Below, one piece after another: positions 13,601 through 19,731 of a stretch of 64,000 bases of DNA; the stretch's first letter is position 1, and each line of letters opens with the position of its first letter. The position numbers were made by a program, and so were the translations under genes. Source of the DNA: Mycobacterium kansasii ATCC 12478 (lineage in GTDB: Bacteria; Actinomycetota; Actinomycetes; Mycobacteriales; Mycobacteriaceae); NCBI RefSeq assembly GCF_000157895.3, contig NC_022663.1, positions 372,001-436,000 of the forward strand. The letters are read 5' to 3'. The notes beneath the pieces are model-generated. The model worked only from the letters and a program-made list of their open reading frames with translations, was not told where the DNA came from and searched no databases.

Positions 13601-14062
13601 GAAGACGCCGGTGGCGCTGCCGCGTAACCGGGCCGGGTCGATCCCGGCTCGTTCCAGCGCCTCCCACGACAGCTCCAGCAGCATCCGGTGCTGCGGGTCC
13701 ATCGCCAGCGCTTCGCTGGGGGCAATGCCGAAAAACGCCGGATCGAAGTCGGCGACACCGTCGACGAACCCGCCGGTACTCGCATACGACTTGTGGGGTG
13801 TGTCGGGGTCGGGATCGAACAGACCGGCCAGGTCCCAGCCGCGGTCCGTGGGGAACTCCGACATCACGTCGCGGCCGTCGGCGACCATCTGCCACAGGGC
13901 CTCCGGGGTGTCAACCCCGCCGGGGAAGCGGCACGACATCCCGACGATCGCGATCGGCTCGCTCGACCGCTCCAGCAGCGCGCGGTTGGTCCGCTTCAGG
14001 CGTTCAACCTGGACCAGCGCTTTCCGCAGCGCTTCGGTTGCATGCTGGAGTTGATCAACCAT
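1616..14062 (-). CDS. pks12: Mycoketide synthase Pks12, two complete modules
   Basis: This 4,148-aa type I polyketide synthase has two KS-AT-DH-ER-KR-ACP modules. Key residues seen: KS Cys203 and Cys2222 (DTACSSS), AT Ser646 (GHSQGE) and Ser2664 (GHSVGE), DH His953 and His2964 (HxxxGxxxxP), ER glycine motifs near 1495 and 3525, KR Tyr1824 and Tyr3855, ACP Ser1994 and Ser4027 (GFDSL). AT1 carries YASH, the methylmalonyl signature, and AT2 carries HAFH, the malonyl signature. This fits the alternating extender use known for M. tuberculosis Pks12, which makes the mycoketide of mannosyl-phosphomycoketide by modularly iterative synthesis. An N-terminal coiled coil (residues 3-30) and an acidic C-terminal tail after residue 4090 look like the docking elements that link successive chains. 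Size matches Rv2048c (about 4,150 aa). ATG start; a GAGG ribosome site lies 7 nt upstream. Confidence 0.97.
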   Translation of the reverse strand: MVDQLQHATEALRKALVQVERLKRTNRALLERSSEPIAIVGMSCRFPGGVDTPEALWQMVADGRDVMSEFPTDRGWDLAGLFDPDPDTPHKSYASTGGFVDGVADFDPAFFGIAPSEALAMDPQHRMLLELSWEALERAGIDPARLRGSATGVFAGLIVQGYGMFAEEIEGYRLTGMTSSVASGRVSYVLGLEGPAVSVDTACSSSLVALHMAVQSLRSGECDLALAGGATVNATPTVFVEFSRHRGLAPDGRCKAYAGAADGVGWSEGGAVLVVERLSDARRLGHPVLAVVRGSAVNQDGASNGLTAPNGPSQQRVVRAALANAGLSAADVDVVEGHGTGTTLGDPIEAQALLATYGQGRAEPLWLGSVKSNMGHTQAAAGVAGVIKMVLAMRHEVLPATLHVDEPSPHVDWSAGAVSLLTQPRPWPADGHVRRAGVSSFGISGTNAHVIVEAVPSEQSREVGPRPVVVPWVVSAKSDAALCAQAARLAGYLRAHDGLDVADVGWSLAGRSMFEHRAVVVGGDRDRLLAGLDELSGGAAVSVVRGTATPAGKTVFVFPGQGSQWIGMGVELLDTAPVFAQQIEACGEAFAEFVDWSLTDVLRGAPGAPGLDRVDVVQPVLFAVMVSLAELWKSIGVRPDAVIGHSQGEIAAAYVAGALSLRDAAKVVTLRSALLTGLAGPGGMVSLACGAEQAQELLAPFGSRISIAAVNGPSAVVVSGEVAALEELIQVCAGRELRTRRIEVDYASHSAEVEAIQDQLVAALAGIEPRSSRTVFFSSITGNRLDTASLDADYWYRNIRQTVQFEQAVRSACTNGYRTFIESSPHPALIAGIEDTATDCAPDSEPVVVPTLGREDGGLDRFLLSAASAFVSGVQVDWRGVLDGSRFVELPTYAFEKRRFWLSGEGMGADASGLGLTAGQHALLGAVVELPASGGVVLTGRLSISSQAWLADHAVSGVVVFPGTGFVELAIRAGDEVGCPVVEELTLRTPLLLPASGSVALQVIVGAATESAERSVSVYSRADVDAGSVWVCHAEGTLRAGTVEPAADLSVWPPAGATAVAVSDGYQRLAERGYGYGPAFRGLTAMWARGDELFAEVRLPEAAGGVTGFGLHPALLDAALHTAVMANPDAELVLPFSWQRVSLHASGASAVRVRIAPAGPSAVSVELADDLGLPVLSVAAMVARPVSEQQLRAVLSGAGPDRLFEVIWSPATATSTDAPASYRVFECAAAVDDPVTATYERTHHALAAVQPWLAEHASGVLLMVTRGAVALPGEDVTDLAGAAVWGLVRSAQTENPGRLILVDSDVPLDDSAAATAMAVGEPQVLLRNGQAYTPRVHASRAVDGILVPPGDGPWRLGLSSAGTFENLRLEPVPNAGAPLGPGQVRVDMRAIAANFRDIMITLGMFTHDALIGGEGAGVVVEVGPGVTEFAVGDSVYGFFPDGSGTLVAGDVRLLLPMPADWSYAEAAAISAVFTTAYYAFVHLADVQPGQRVLVHAATGGVGMAAVQLARHLGLEVFATASKSKWDTLRAMGFDEDHISDSRSLEFEDKFRAVTGGRGMDVVLDSLAGEFVDASLRLLGPGGVFLEMGKTDIRDPGVIAQEYPGVRYRAFDLFEPGRPRMHQYMLELAALFDAGVLRPLPVTTFDIRRAPAALRYLSQARHIGKVVMTMPDVWAKGTVLITGGTGMAGSVLARHVVTRHGVRHLVLLSRRGADAPGAAELVTELGAAGAQVQVLACDAADRPAMADVIAGIPAQQPLSAVIHAAGVLDDAVITSLTPERLDAVLRAKVAAAWNLHELTRDLDVAAFVMFSSMAGLVGSSGQANYAAANTFLDGLAAHRRAHGLPAMSLGWGLWEQASDMTGGLDAADRARLGREGVLALSSDEATELFDTALIVDQPFLAPARIDLSALRAHAVAVPPMFSDLVNAPTRRQVDDALAAAKSKSALAHRLHGLPEAEQHAVVLDLVRSHIATVLGNIAPDAVDADKAFQELGFDSLTAVEMRNRLKTATGLTLSPTLIFDYPTPNGLAGYIRGELAGVPQEIKHVPAVRAAGDDPIAIVGMACHYPGGIESPDDLWDMLVQGRDVLSEFPDNRGWDLAGLFNPDPDVPGACYTKTGGFVERVGDFDPAFFGVGPSEALAMDPQQRMFLELSWEALERAGIEPGSLRGSATGVFAGVMTQGYGMFAAEPVEGFRLTGQLSSVASGRVAYVLGLEGPAVSVDTACSSSLVALHMAVQSLRSGECDLALAGGVTINATPDIFVEFSRWRGLSPDGRCKAFAGAADGTGFSEGGGMLVVERLSDARRLGHPVLAVVRGSAVNQDGASNGLTAPNGPSQQRVVRAALANAGLSAADVDVVEGHGTGTTLGDPIEAQALLATYGQGRAEPLWLGSVKSNMGHTQAAAGVAGVIKMVLAMRHEVLPATLHVDEPSPHVDWSAGAVSLLTQPRPWPADGHVRRAGVSSFGISGTNAHVIVEAVPSEQSREVGPRPVVVPWVVSAKSDAALCAQAARLAGYLRAHDGLDVADVGWSLAGRSMFEHRAVVVGGDRDRLLAGLDELSGGAAVSVVRGTATPAGKTVFVFPGQGSQLLGMGMGLHAGYPAFAEAFNTVVAELDRHLLRPLREVIWGHDENLLNTTEFAQPALFAVEVALYRLLESWGIRPDFVMGHSVGEISAAHVAGVLSLENAAVLVAARGRFMQALPPGGAMVAVAATEAEVGPLLSAEVSIAAVNGPASVVISGAESAVLAVADRLRADGRRVHRLAVSHAFHSPLMDPMIDEFATVASGLAIGQPAIPIISNVTGQLAAGDYGTTAYWKRHVREAVRFADSVRFAQSAGATRFFEVGPGSGLTASIEESLPDTGILTISALRKDRPEPVTLVNAVAQAFVAGVSVDWRTVVGQANFVELPTYAFQRRRFWLSGDGVAADATDLGLEASEHALLGAVVELPTSGGVVLTGRLSLRAQGWLADHAVGGVVIFPGAGFVELAIRAGDEVGCGVVEELTLAAPLVLPGGTSVAVEVIVGGADESGARAVSVYSRADAGAGWVLHAEGTLTNGSLAPTTDLATWPPVGAVPVEIADGYERLAERGYGYGPAFRGLNAMWRRGDEVFAEVALPADAGVSVAGFGVHPVMLDAALHAVILASDGADDFGVDEGSVLVPFSWQGVSLHAGGASAVRARIAPVGPSRVSIELADGLGLPVLSVASMLARPVTDQQLRAAVSGSGPDRLFQVDWTAQPSAALEPVPVRAWGTTADSDSSTVVFESVPVPGDALAGVYTATNSVLDVLQSWLARDGAGVLVVTTRGAVALPGEDVTDLAGAAVWGLVRSAQTEHPGRIVLVDTDAALDESALAAVLAAGEPQVLWRGGQVYIARVHGSRAVGALLVPPGDAPWRLGMSAAGTFENLRLEPIPDADAPLQPGHVRVRLSAIAANFRDVMIALGLYPDPEAVMGVEASGVVLETGPDDGGFAVGDRVMGLFPEGTGTIAATDHRLLVKVPAGWSHTAAATTSVVFATAYYALRHLASVQQGQRILVHAATGGVGMAAVQLARHWGLEVFATASKGKWDTLRAMGFDDDHISDSRSLEFEDKFRSATGGRGVDVVLDSLAGDFVDASLRLVTPGGAFLEMGKTDIREPEVIAQQYPGVRYRAFDLFEAGPDRIAQILAELAALFDDEVLRPLPVTTFDVRRAPAALRYLSQARHVGKVVMSMPDAWAAGTVLITGGTGMAGSALARHVVTRHGVRQLVLVSRRGPDAPGAEELVAELDAAGAQVHVVACDAADRAALAKVIADIPVQQPLSAVIHTAGALDDAVVTSLTPERMETVLRAKVDAAWNLHELTCDLDVSAFVMFSSMAGLVGSSGQANYAAANSFLDGLAVHRRARGLPAISLGWGLWNQASAMTGGLASVDFKRFARDGVVAMSSEEALGLLDTAMIVDEPFMLPAHIDFAALRVKFDNGTLPPMFVDLINAPTRRQVDDSLAAAKSKSALLQRLDGLPDDEQHAILLDLVRSNIATVLGNTSPEAIDPDRAFQELGFDSLTAVEMRNRLKSATGLALSPTLIFDYPNSAALAGYMHRELLGASPPDAPVAAPGEAELQRVVASIPIKRLRQAGVLDLLLALAQETEVNGQAATPAATTEKDIADMDLDDLVNVAFMDDDE
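6316..7188. repeat. Module-2 copy of near-identical pks12 KS/linker DNA
   Basis: This segment is almost identical to 12,373-13,245, exactly 6,057 bp (2,019 codons) away. I see about half a dozen mismatches by eye over roughly 870 bp. It covers the start of AT2, the KS-AT linker and most of the KS domain. Flanking sequence, such as the distal AT and the KS stretch 7,189-7,320, is clearly diverged. Confidence 0.9.
12373..13245. repeat. Module-1 copy of near-identical pks12 KS/linker DNA
   Basis: Partner of 6,316-7,188. Identity falls sharply at both ends: at the AT active region on one side, and where KS1 encodes AVLVVERLSD instead of GMLVVERLSD on the other. It rises again for about 110 bp around the KS active site (13,378-13,490 against 7,321-7,433). 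Confidence 0.9.
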
Positions 14063-14402
14063 TACTAACCTCGCCTAACCTCGCCTAACCCCTGGTCGTC
14101 GCCGACCGGGTGCGGCCTTATCGCCGAATCACGGAAGTCGTTGCACGAATCGGCCTCGCCGTTTCGTCGACCAGCGTCGCTTTTTCGACCGGCGTCGTGC
14201 TGCGTTCCGACCGAAGAATGTCGCTGGTGAGTATCGCCAACTGTGGCAGGATTTCAAAACGTCCGATACTCCCAGGTATGCGCGGGCGGGCCGGGTGCCC
14301 CGGAAGCCATTCTGGGCGAGCAACCGCGGCCGCCTGCATACCTGGGTACACCGAGCCCGCCGTCCATGGCGCGACTTTACCCGGTTCGCCGGTGCCTAAC
14401 GG
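14063..14402. promoter_or_regulatory. Intergenic region upstream of pks12 with GGTTAGGCGA direct repeats
   Basis: This 340-bp gap precedes pks12, which is transcribed leftwards. Immediately before the start codon (14,066-14,092), the minus strand holds two and a half tandem copies of GGTTAGGCGA; the last one supplies the GAGG ribosome site. The repeats resemble half-sites of the mycobacterial iron regulator IdeR (TTAGG), but they are direct rather than palindromic, so this is only a suggestion. I see no gene in the rest. Confidence 0.35.
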
Positions 14403-14774
14403 CTAGACACCCACCCTGCGCCAGCCGTCGGCGGCCCGGGCCGCCCGGAGCAGCCCCTCACACAGCTCACGCAGTTCGGCCGCGCCGGCACCCTCGTCGA
14501 GCGCGAGGCCGATGTCCTCGGCCGCGCACCGCACCTGGTAGATGCGATCCGACAAATCTGCCGCCTCATCAGCCGTCAACACCACCGCGTCGGCGGGCAG
14601 GGCCAGTGAGGCCCCGGCATCGCCCCGGGTCATCATGGCCCGCTGCTCGTAGGCCCGCTGCCGGCACGACTGCCGGCAGTACTGGCGGCGGCGGCCCATG
14701 CCGGCGTCGGTCACGTCGCGTCCACACCAGCGGCATGGCTGCGGCCGGGCTCTTTGACGTCTGGCCAGACTCAC
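14403..14774 (-). CDS. Small zinc-finger protein, Rv2049c-like
   Basis: This 123-aa protein has an N-terminal zinc-ribbon-like cluster: CRWCGRDV, then about 20 residues later YCRQSCRQRAYEQR, giving two Cys-x2/x3-Cys pairs in a basic context. The remainder (residues 55-120) is acidic and Leu/Ala-rich, and probably helical (AADLSDRIYQVRCAAEDIGL). It sits between pks12 and the divergent rbpA, the position of Rv2049c in M. tuberculosis. The Cys pairs and basic YCRQSCRQRAYEQR stretch suggest nucleic-acid binding, but no function is established that I know of. The H37Rv annotation is shorter, so the start or C-terminal extension may differ. Confidence 0.75.
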   Translation of the reverse strand: MSLARRQRARPQPCRWCGRDVTDAGMGRRRQYCRQSCRQRAYEQRAMMTRGDAGASLALPADAVVLTADEAADLSDRIYQVRCAAEDIGLALDEGAGAAELRELCEGLLRAARAADGWRRVGV

Positions 14775-14940
14775 GCCTGCCGACTTTAGTCCGCCGGGGG
14801 CCGTGACCCCGGTATCATCGATGGTCGCGGATGGTCGCGTCGCGTGTTGGGCGCCAGCCCGGGAACTACGCGCACGGCTGCGACGTTCGCTAAAGCGGAG
14901 AGAATCACCACACGGAGCCGAACCAGCTCAACGAATCCAG

Positions 14941-14945
14941 AGGAG
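14941..14945 (+). promoter_or_regulatory. Ribosome binding site of rbpA
   Basis: AGGAG lies 8 nt before the ATG at 14,954. This near-ideal Shine-Dalgarno fixes the start and suits a highly expressed transcription factor. Confidence 0.7.
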
Positions 14946-14953
14946 TAGCGCCG

Positions 14954-15289
14954 ATGGCTGATCGCGTCTTGAGAGGCAGTCGTCTGGGAGCCGTGAGCTA
15001 CGAAACGGACCGCAACCACGACCTGGCGCCGCGTCAGATCGCCCGGTACCGCACCGAGAACGGCGAGGAGTTCGAGGTCCCGTTCGCCGACGACGCCGAG
15101 ATCCCCGGCACCTGGCTGTGCCGCAACGGCATGGAGGGCACCCTGATCGAGGGCGACCTGCCCGAACCGAAGAAGGTCAAGCCCCCGCGCACCCACTGGG
15201 ACATGCTGCTGGAGCGTCGCTCCGTCGAAGAACTCGAAGAATTGCTGAAGGAGCGCCTGGAGATCATCCGGTCGCGTCGGCGCGGCTGA
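14954..15289 (+). CDS. rbpA: RNA polymerase-binding protein RbpA
   Basis: The 111-aa protein begins MADRVLRGSRLGAVSYETDR, the hallmark N-terminal tail of RbpA. It continues with the RbpA core domain (residues about 25-70; IARYRTENGEEFEVPFADD, CRNGMEGTLIEG), the basic linker KKVKPPRTHWDMLLERR and the C-terminal sigma-interaction helix SVEELEELLKERLEIIRSRR. RbpA is an essential actinobacterial factor. It binds RNA polymerase and sigma A/B, stabilises the open complex and affects rifampicin tolerance. It matches Rv2050 in length (111 aa) and location, and is transcribed alone on the plus strand between two minus-strand genes. Confidence 0.97.
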   Translation: MADRVLRGSRLGAVSYETDRNHDLAPRQIARYRTENGEEFEVPFADDAEIPGTWLCRNGMEGTLIEGDLPEPKKVKPPRTHWDMLLERRSVEELEELLKERLEIIRSRRRG

Positions 15290-15297
15290 TCCGGACG

Positions 15298-16095
15298 CTA
15301 CCCGGCCGGTCGGGAGCGGTCGTGCGCGCGAGTGTGTTGGCGTCTGCCCTCAATACCCCATCGGGTGACTTTGAACAATGCCTCGCGAATGTTGGATCCG
15401 CTCATCTTTGACACGCCAATCTCGCGTTCGGTGAAGGTGATCGGAACTTCGACGACGACGAACCCGCTGTTCACGGTGCGCCAGGTCATTTCTATCTGAA
15501 AGCAGTAGCCCTTGGAGTCGACGCTGTCGAGATCGATCGTCTCGAGCACTTCGCGGCGGTAAGCGCGATAGCCGGCGGTGATGTCGTGGACCCCGACACC
15601 CAATGCGAGCCGCGAATAGGTGTTGGCCGTCTTGGACAGCGCCAGGCGCCGCCACGGCCAGTTACGCACCGTCCCCCCGGGCACATAGCGTGAACCGATG
15701 GCCAGATCGGCCCCCGCGCCGACGGCGTCCAGCAGACGGTGCAGCTGTTCCGGCGCGTGGCTGCCGTCGGCGTCCATCTCGACAAGTACCGAGTATTCGC
15801 GGCTGAGACCCCAGGCGAACCCTTCCAGGTAGGCAGCCCCCAGACCGTTCTTGACGGTGCGGTGCAAAACGTGGGTACAGCCCGGGTCGGCCTGCGCCAG
15901 ATCGTCGGCGAGCTGACCGGTGCCGTCGGGGCTGTTGTCGTCGATGATCAGCACGTGCACGTCGGGGCAGGCTTCTTTGACCCGCCGATGTATCAGCGGC
16001 AGGTTCTCCCGCTCGTTGTACGTCGGAATGATCACCAGGACACGCTGGCCGTGACGATTGCCCGGCACCTCGGCCGCAGGTTGGCCGCTGGTCAT
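15298..16095 (-). CDS. ppm1: Polyprenol-phosphate mannosyltransferase Ppm1
   Basis: This 265-aa family-2 glycosyltransferase transfers mannose from GDP-mannose to polyprenyl phosphate. The product is the donor for lipomannan, lipoarabinomannan and protein mannosylation. Seen: the nucleotide-binding start VLVIIPTYNERENL, DDNSPDGT, the metal-binding DADGSH (DxD-type) and the GT2 segment DITAGYRAYRREVLE with SKGYCFQIEMTWR. There is no membrane domain; the neighbouring Lnt membrane protein is thought to anchor this enzyme in mycobacteria. Its ATG overlaps the lnt TGA (ATGA at 16,092-16,095), so translation is probably coupled. In M. tuberculosis the two are one protein (Rv2051c, 874 aa); here they are separate. 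Confidence 0.95.
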   Translation of the reverse strand: MTSGQPAAEVPGNRHGQRVLVIIPTYNERENLPLIHRRVKEACPDVHVLIIDDNSPDGTGQLADDLAQADPGCTHVLHRTVKNGLGAAYLEGFAWGLSREYSVLVEMDADGSHAPEQLHRLLDAVGAGADLAIGSRYVPGGTVRNWPWRRLALSKTANTYSRLALGVGVHDITAGYRAYRREVLETIDLDSVDSKGYCFQIEMTWRTVNSGFVVVEVPITFTEREIGVSKMSGSNIREALFKVTRWGIEGRRQHTRAHDRSRPAG

Positions 16096-18083
16096 GTAGC
16101 TCCTTCAGGTCGCCCGAACTCGTGGTGGCCGCCCGCGTCGGGCGGAGTGTCCTGCGCGGTCTGCGGGTCGCCCCCGGATTCGTTTCGGAGGGCCGCTTCC
16201 GAGTCGTCGCCGTCGTCCGGGGGTCCGTCGGACTCGCCAGCTCCTCGCAGGTGCCCGGACAACCGACGCCTTGGACGTCTTAGCCGCGGGAACCACCCAT
16301 TGTGCCGTATCGCGACCAGAACGACCGCGCCCGCCGCCCCGACCAGAGTCCACTGCAGTAGCGGAGCCCAGCGAGTTGCCGGCGTCAGCCTGGTCTTCAG
16401 CCGCACCTGGATGTCCAGATAGGCGGGCTCGAAGAAGTCGGTACGGACCAGCTCTGCGCCGTCCGGGGCAATCACCGCGCTGATGCCGGTGGTACCGGCG
16501 ACCACGACGTAGCGGTCGTGCTCGACGGCCCGGACCTTGCCGAATGCCAGCTGCTGCTCACTCATCGTCTGGTTGAAGGTGGCGTTGTTGCTGGGCACCG
16601 CAAGCAGCTGCGCGCCGTTGAGCACGGCTTTTCGCGGGGCCCGATCGAAGATCACCTCCCAACAGGTGGACACCCCGACGGGCACGCCGGCGATGCGCAC
16701 CACACCGGAACTCGTGCCGGGCACGAAACTACCGGCGCGGCTGGCGTAGCCGGAAAGATGGCGAAACAGCCACGGCATGGGCAAGTACTCGCCGAATGGC
16801 TGCACGATCTCCTTGTCGTGGCGGTCGGCGGGCCCCGTTCCCGGATTCCAGACGATCACCGTGTTGGTGAATTCCGGGCGCTGTTGCGGTCGATCCGGCG
16901 CGTCGAGCACGGTGCCGACCAGGATTGGCGCGCCGATCGCCGCCGCCGCCCGCGATATCTGCTGGGCAGCGTCGGGATTGACGAACGGATCGATGTCCGA
17001 CGAATCCTCGGGCCAGACGACGAATTGCGGTCGCGGGGCAATGCCCGCACGGACATCCTCGGCCAGTCGCAGTGTCTCCTGCACGTGGTTGTCCAAGACC
17101 GCTCGCCGCTGCGCGTTGAAATCCAGACCCAGACGCGGCACATTGCCCTGAACGACCGCGACGGTGACTGCCGGTTCGCCGCCCGCTCCCGCACCGGCGT
17201 GACGCACCTGTGGCCACACGATGACGGCGGCGAACAACACCAGGCAGATGCACACACCCGGCAGCACCACCGCCGGCGGCGCGGCCGTTTCTGCCGACCC
17301 GGTTTTGCCGCCGGTCCGCCACCACTTCTCGATTTCCAGCGCGATTGCGGTCACACTGCAGCCCACCAGTACGATCCCTGCGGACAGCAGCGCGACACCG
17401 CCCAGCTGGACCAGGGGCAGCAGCGGACCCTCGGCCTGACCGAACGCCACCGATCCCCAGGGAAAGCCACCGAACGGCATGAGCGACTTCAGCCACTCCT
17501 GCGCCGCCCACAGCACCGCAAACCAGATCGGCCAGCCGGGCAGCCCGCGTACCACGACGGCCAATAACCCGAAAAGACCCGGGAACAGCGCGGACACCGT
17601 CGCCAACACCAGCCAGGGCATCGGACCCACCAGCGAGCCGATCCACGGCAACAACGGCACATAGAACGCCAGGCCGAATAGGAAGCCGTAGCCCAACGCA
17701 CCCACCGGCGTGGTTGCCCGGTGCATCAGCACCCAGGTCAGCAGCGCGACCGCGACGATGGCCGCCCACCACCAGTTGACCGGCGGGAAGCTGGCATACA
17801 GCAACAAACCGGCTCCGACACAGACCAGCAGGCGCGGCAGACGCGGCCGGACTGCGGCCCACAGCCCCGGCAGCCGGGTCGCCGCCCCCGCGCCGATCGC
17901 CGACAAGCGCGGACGGGCGGCGGCACTGAGCCGAGTGGTCACGGTCGAAGTGCCGGCGTCCCGCGCGGACTCTTGCGCCTCGGCGGGATCGGCGGCCACG
18001 TCGTCGTCAGGCGCCTCAACTGCCGGGTCGATCTCGCCGCGGTCGAGGTTCGGCGCCTTGCGGCCGGGCCATCCTCTAGCCAT
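16092..18083 (-). CDS. lnt: Apolipoprotein N-acyltransferase Lnt
   Basis: With the start at 18,083 the protein is 663 aa. It is a membrane nitrilase-type enzyme that N-acylates the lipidated cysteine of lipoproteins. Residues about 60-260 hold several membrane spans (LLYASFPPVNWWWAAIVAVA; FGLAFYVPLLPWIG). The nitrilase domain follows (VTVAVVQGNVPRLG, catalytic-Glu region FVVWPEDSSD, GTVLDAPD, KEIVQPFGEYLPMPW, catalytic-Cys region VSTCWEVIFD), then a last span near VGAAGAVVLVAIR. The frame is open upstream to 18,329, but that part lies inside the amidohydrolase gene; the ATG at 18,083 overlaps that gene's stop by a few bases, so I prefer it. The C-terminal tail is acidic and disordered, matching the linker that joins Lnt to Ppm in the fused M. 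tuberculosis protein. Confidence 0.9.
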   Translation of the reverse strand: MARGWPGRKAPNLDRGEIDPAVEAPDDDVAADPAEAQESARDAGTSTVTTRLSAAARPRLSAIGAGAATRLPGLWAAVRPRLPRLLVCVGAGLLLYASFPPVNWWWAAIVAVALLTWVLMHRATTPVGALGYGFLFGLAFYVPLLPWIGSLVGPMPWLVLATVSALFPGLFGLLAVVVRGLPGWPIWFAVLWAAQEWLKSLMPFGGFPWGSVAFGQAEGPLLPLVQLGGVALLSAGIVLVGCSVTAIALEIEKWWRTGGKTGSAETAAPPAVVLPGVCICLVLFAAVIVWPQVRHAGAGAGGEPAVTVAVVQGNVPRLGLDFNAQRRAVLDNHVQETLRLAEDVRAGIAPRPQFVVWPEDSSDIDPFVNPDAAQQISRAAAAIGAPILVGTVLDAPDRPQQRPEFTNTVIVWNPGTGPADRHDKEIVQPFGEYLPMPWLFRHLSGYASRAGSFVPGTSSGVVRIAGVPVGVSTCWEVIFDRAPRKAVLNGAQLLAVPSNNATFNQTMSEQQLAFGKVRAVEHDRYVVVAGTTGISAVIAPDGAELVRTDFFEPAYLDIQVRLKTRLTPATRWAPLLQWTLVGAAGAVVLVAIRHNGWFPRLRRPRRRLSGHLRGAGESDGPPDDGDDSEAALRNESGGDPQTAQDTPPDAGGHHEFGRPEGAT

Positions 18084-19680
18084 GGATGACCGCACCCCGA
18101 TGCACGGTTTGTCGGCAGCGCGGCAAGGCGTCCTGCGGACCCAGCCGCGGTAGCGCCGGCACCCGGGACCGCGGGTCGGTGGACCAACGCTGAACGGCGT
18201 CGCGCGGCACGCTGACGTCCAGGGCATCGACTTCCCACACGGCGTACGAGGCCGGCGCGCCCGGCGCCAAGATGCCGGCCTGCCCGTCGCGGACACCGCC
18301 GGCCCGCCATCCCCCGCGGGTTGCCGCAACGAACGCCGCCCGCGCCGACACGGCGCTGCCCGGGGTGCGGTGGTTGACCGCCGCAGCCACGCTCACCCAC
18401 GGGTCGAAGCCGGTTACCGGCGCGTCGGAACCAAGGGCGAGTGGCACGCCTTGGGATGCTAACAGCGCAAGCGGGTTGAGCCGGCAACCTCGATCCGGCC
18501 CGAGGCGCTGGGCGTACATCCCGTCGACGCCGCCCCAGAGTGCGTCGAAACTGGGTTGCACGCTGGCGATGACACCCCAGGCGCCCAACTTGGCGGCCTG
18601 CTCGGCGGTGACCATCTCCACATGCTCCAGACGGTGTCCGCAGCGAGCGACCGCGACCACGCCGAGCTCGTCCACGACCCGTTCGAGTGCGGCGACCACC
18701 GCCGACACCGCGGCATCGCCGATGACGTGGAAACCGGCCGTCACCGCTGCCTCGGTGCATGCCCGCAGGTGCGCTTCGATGGCGTCGGGGTCGAGGTGGC
18801 AGGTTCCGGTGCAACCGGGTGCGTCCGCGTAAGGCTGGTGCAGCCAGGCCGTGCGCGAGCCGAGAGCGCCGTCGACGAAAAGGTCACCGGCCAATCCGCG
18901 GGCCCCCGTCTGCTCCTTCAGTGCCCGCGCCTGGGTCGGAGTGGTCACTGCCTCACCCCAGTAGCCGATCACTTCGACGCCGTGCTGCAGAGAGCGCAGC
19001 GCCAGCCAGTCGTCGAGCCCGCCGATTTGCGGGCCGGCGCATTCGTGCACGGCGACGACTCCCGAGGCGGCCAGCGCCTCCAGCGCCGCGGACCGGGCTT
19101 CGGCCAGCTGCGCATCGGTCAGCAAGTCGCGGGCCGCGGCCCGGACCAGATGGTGCGCGTCGCCGGTCAACGGCTGCTGTGCGGCGAAACCCGCGGCGGC
19201 CGGCAGTTGGGGGACCAGCCGCCGTACTGCCGACGAGGCCAGCGCCGAATGCACGTCGACCCGGGCCAGGTAGGCGGGCCGGTCGCCGAGCACGGCGTCC
19301 AGGTCCGCGGTGTTGGGCGCGCTTCTTTCGGGCCAGGCCGACTCGTCCCAGCCGTGTCCCCAGATCGGCCGACCGGGGTTTGCCGCGGCGTAGTCGCCAA
19401 CCATGCGCAGGCATTCCGCGCGTGAGGTCGCGGAGCGCAAGTCCAGTCCGCTGAGCGTCAGACCGGTCGCGCTCAGGTGGATGTGGCTGTCGACGAACCC
19501 CGGCGCGACGAATGCGCCGTCGAGGTCCTGCACGTCGACATCCGGGAACTGGTCGCGCGCGACATCGTCGGTGCCCAGCCATGCGACGATGTCGCCGCGC
19601 ACCACCATCGCGGTGGCGTCGGGATGGGTCGGGCTGTAGATCCGGCCGTTGACCAGCAGCTTGGAGGTAATCTGCGTCAC
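18076..19680 (-). CDS. Amidohydrolase family protein (YtcJ-like), Rv2052c-like
   Basis: The 534-aa protein belongs to the metal-dependent amidohydrolase superfamily, Amidohydro_3 group. The first metal ligands appear in FVDSHIHLSATG (HxH), near residues 66-68. Other conserved points are GWDESAWP, the general Lys/Glu region VDGALGSRTAWLHQPY, HVIGDAAV, CGHRLEHVEMV and the late Asp in LALGSDAPVTGFDPW. The substrate is unknown; relatives hydrolyse N-substituted formamides or similar amides. It starts with GTG at 19,680. The stop overlaps the lnt start, so it leads an amidohydrolase-lnt-ppm1 operon, the gene order seen in M. tuberculosis. Confidence 0.9.
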   Translation of the reverse strand: MTQITSKLLVNGRIYSPTHPDATAMVVRGDIVAWLGTDDVARDQFPDVDVQDLDGAFVAPGFVDSHIHLSATGLTLSGLDLRSATSRAECLRMVGDYAAANPGRPIWGHGWDESAWPERSAPNTADLDAVLGDRPAYLARVDVHSALASSAVRRLVPQLPAAAGFAAQQPLTGDAHHLVRAAARDLLTDAQLAEARSAALEALAASGVVAVHECAGPQIGGLDDWLALRSLQHGVEVIGYWGEAVTTPTQARALKEQTGARGLAGDLFVDGALGSRTAWLHQPYADAPGCTGTCHLDPDAIEAHLRACTEAAVTAGFHVIGDAAVSAVVAALERVVDELGVVAVARCGHRLEHVEMVTAEQAAKLGAWGVIASVQPSFDALWGGVDGMYAQRLGPDRGCRLNPLALLASQGVPLALGSDAPVTGFDPWVSVAAAVNHRTPGSAVSARAAFVAATRGGWRAGGVRDGQAGILAPGAPASYAVWEVDALDVSVPRDAVQRWSTDPRSRVPALPRLGPQDALPRCRQTVHRGAVIHG

Positions 19681-19731
19681 AGCGCAAAACTACGTGGGAA
19701 GTCCAACACCTTGGTCTGACCTAGTTCTGGC

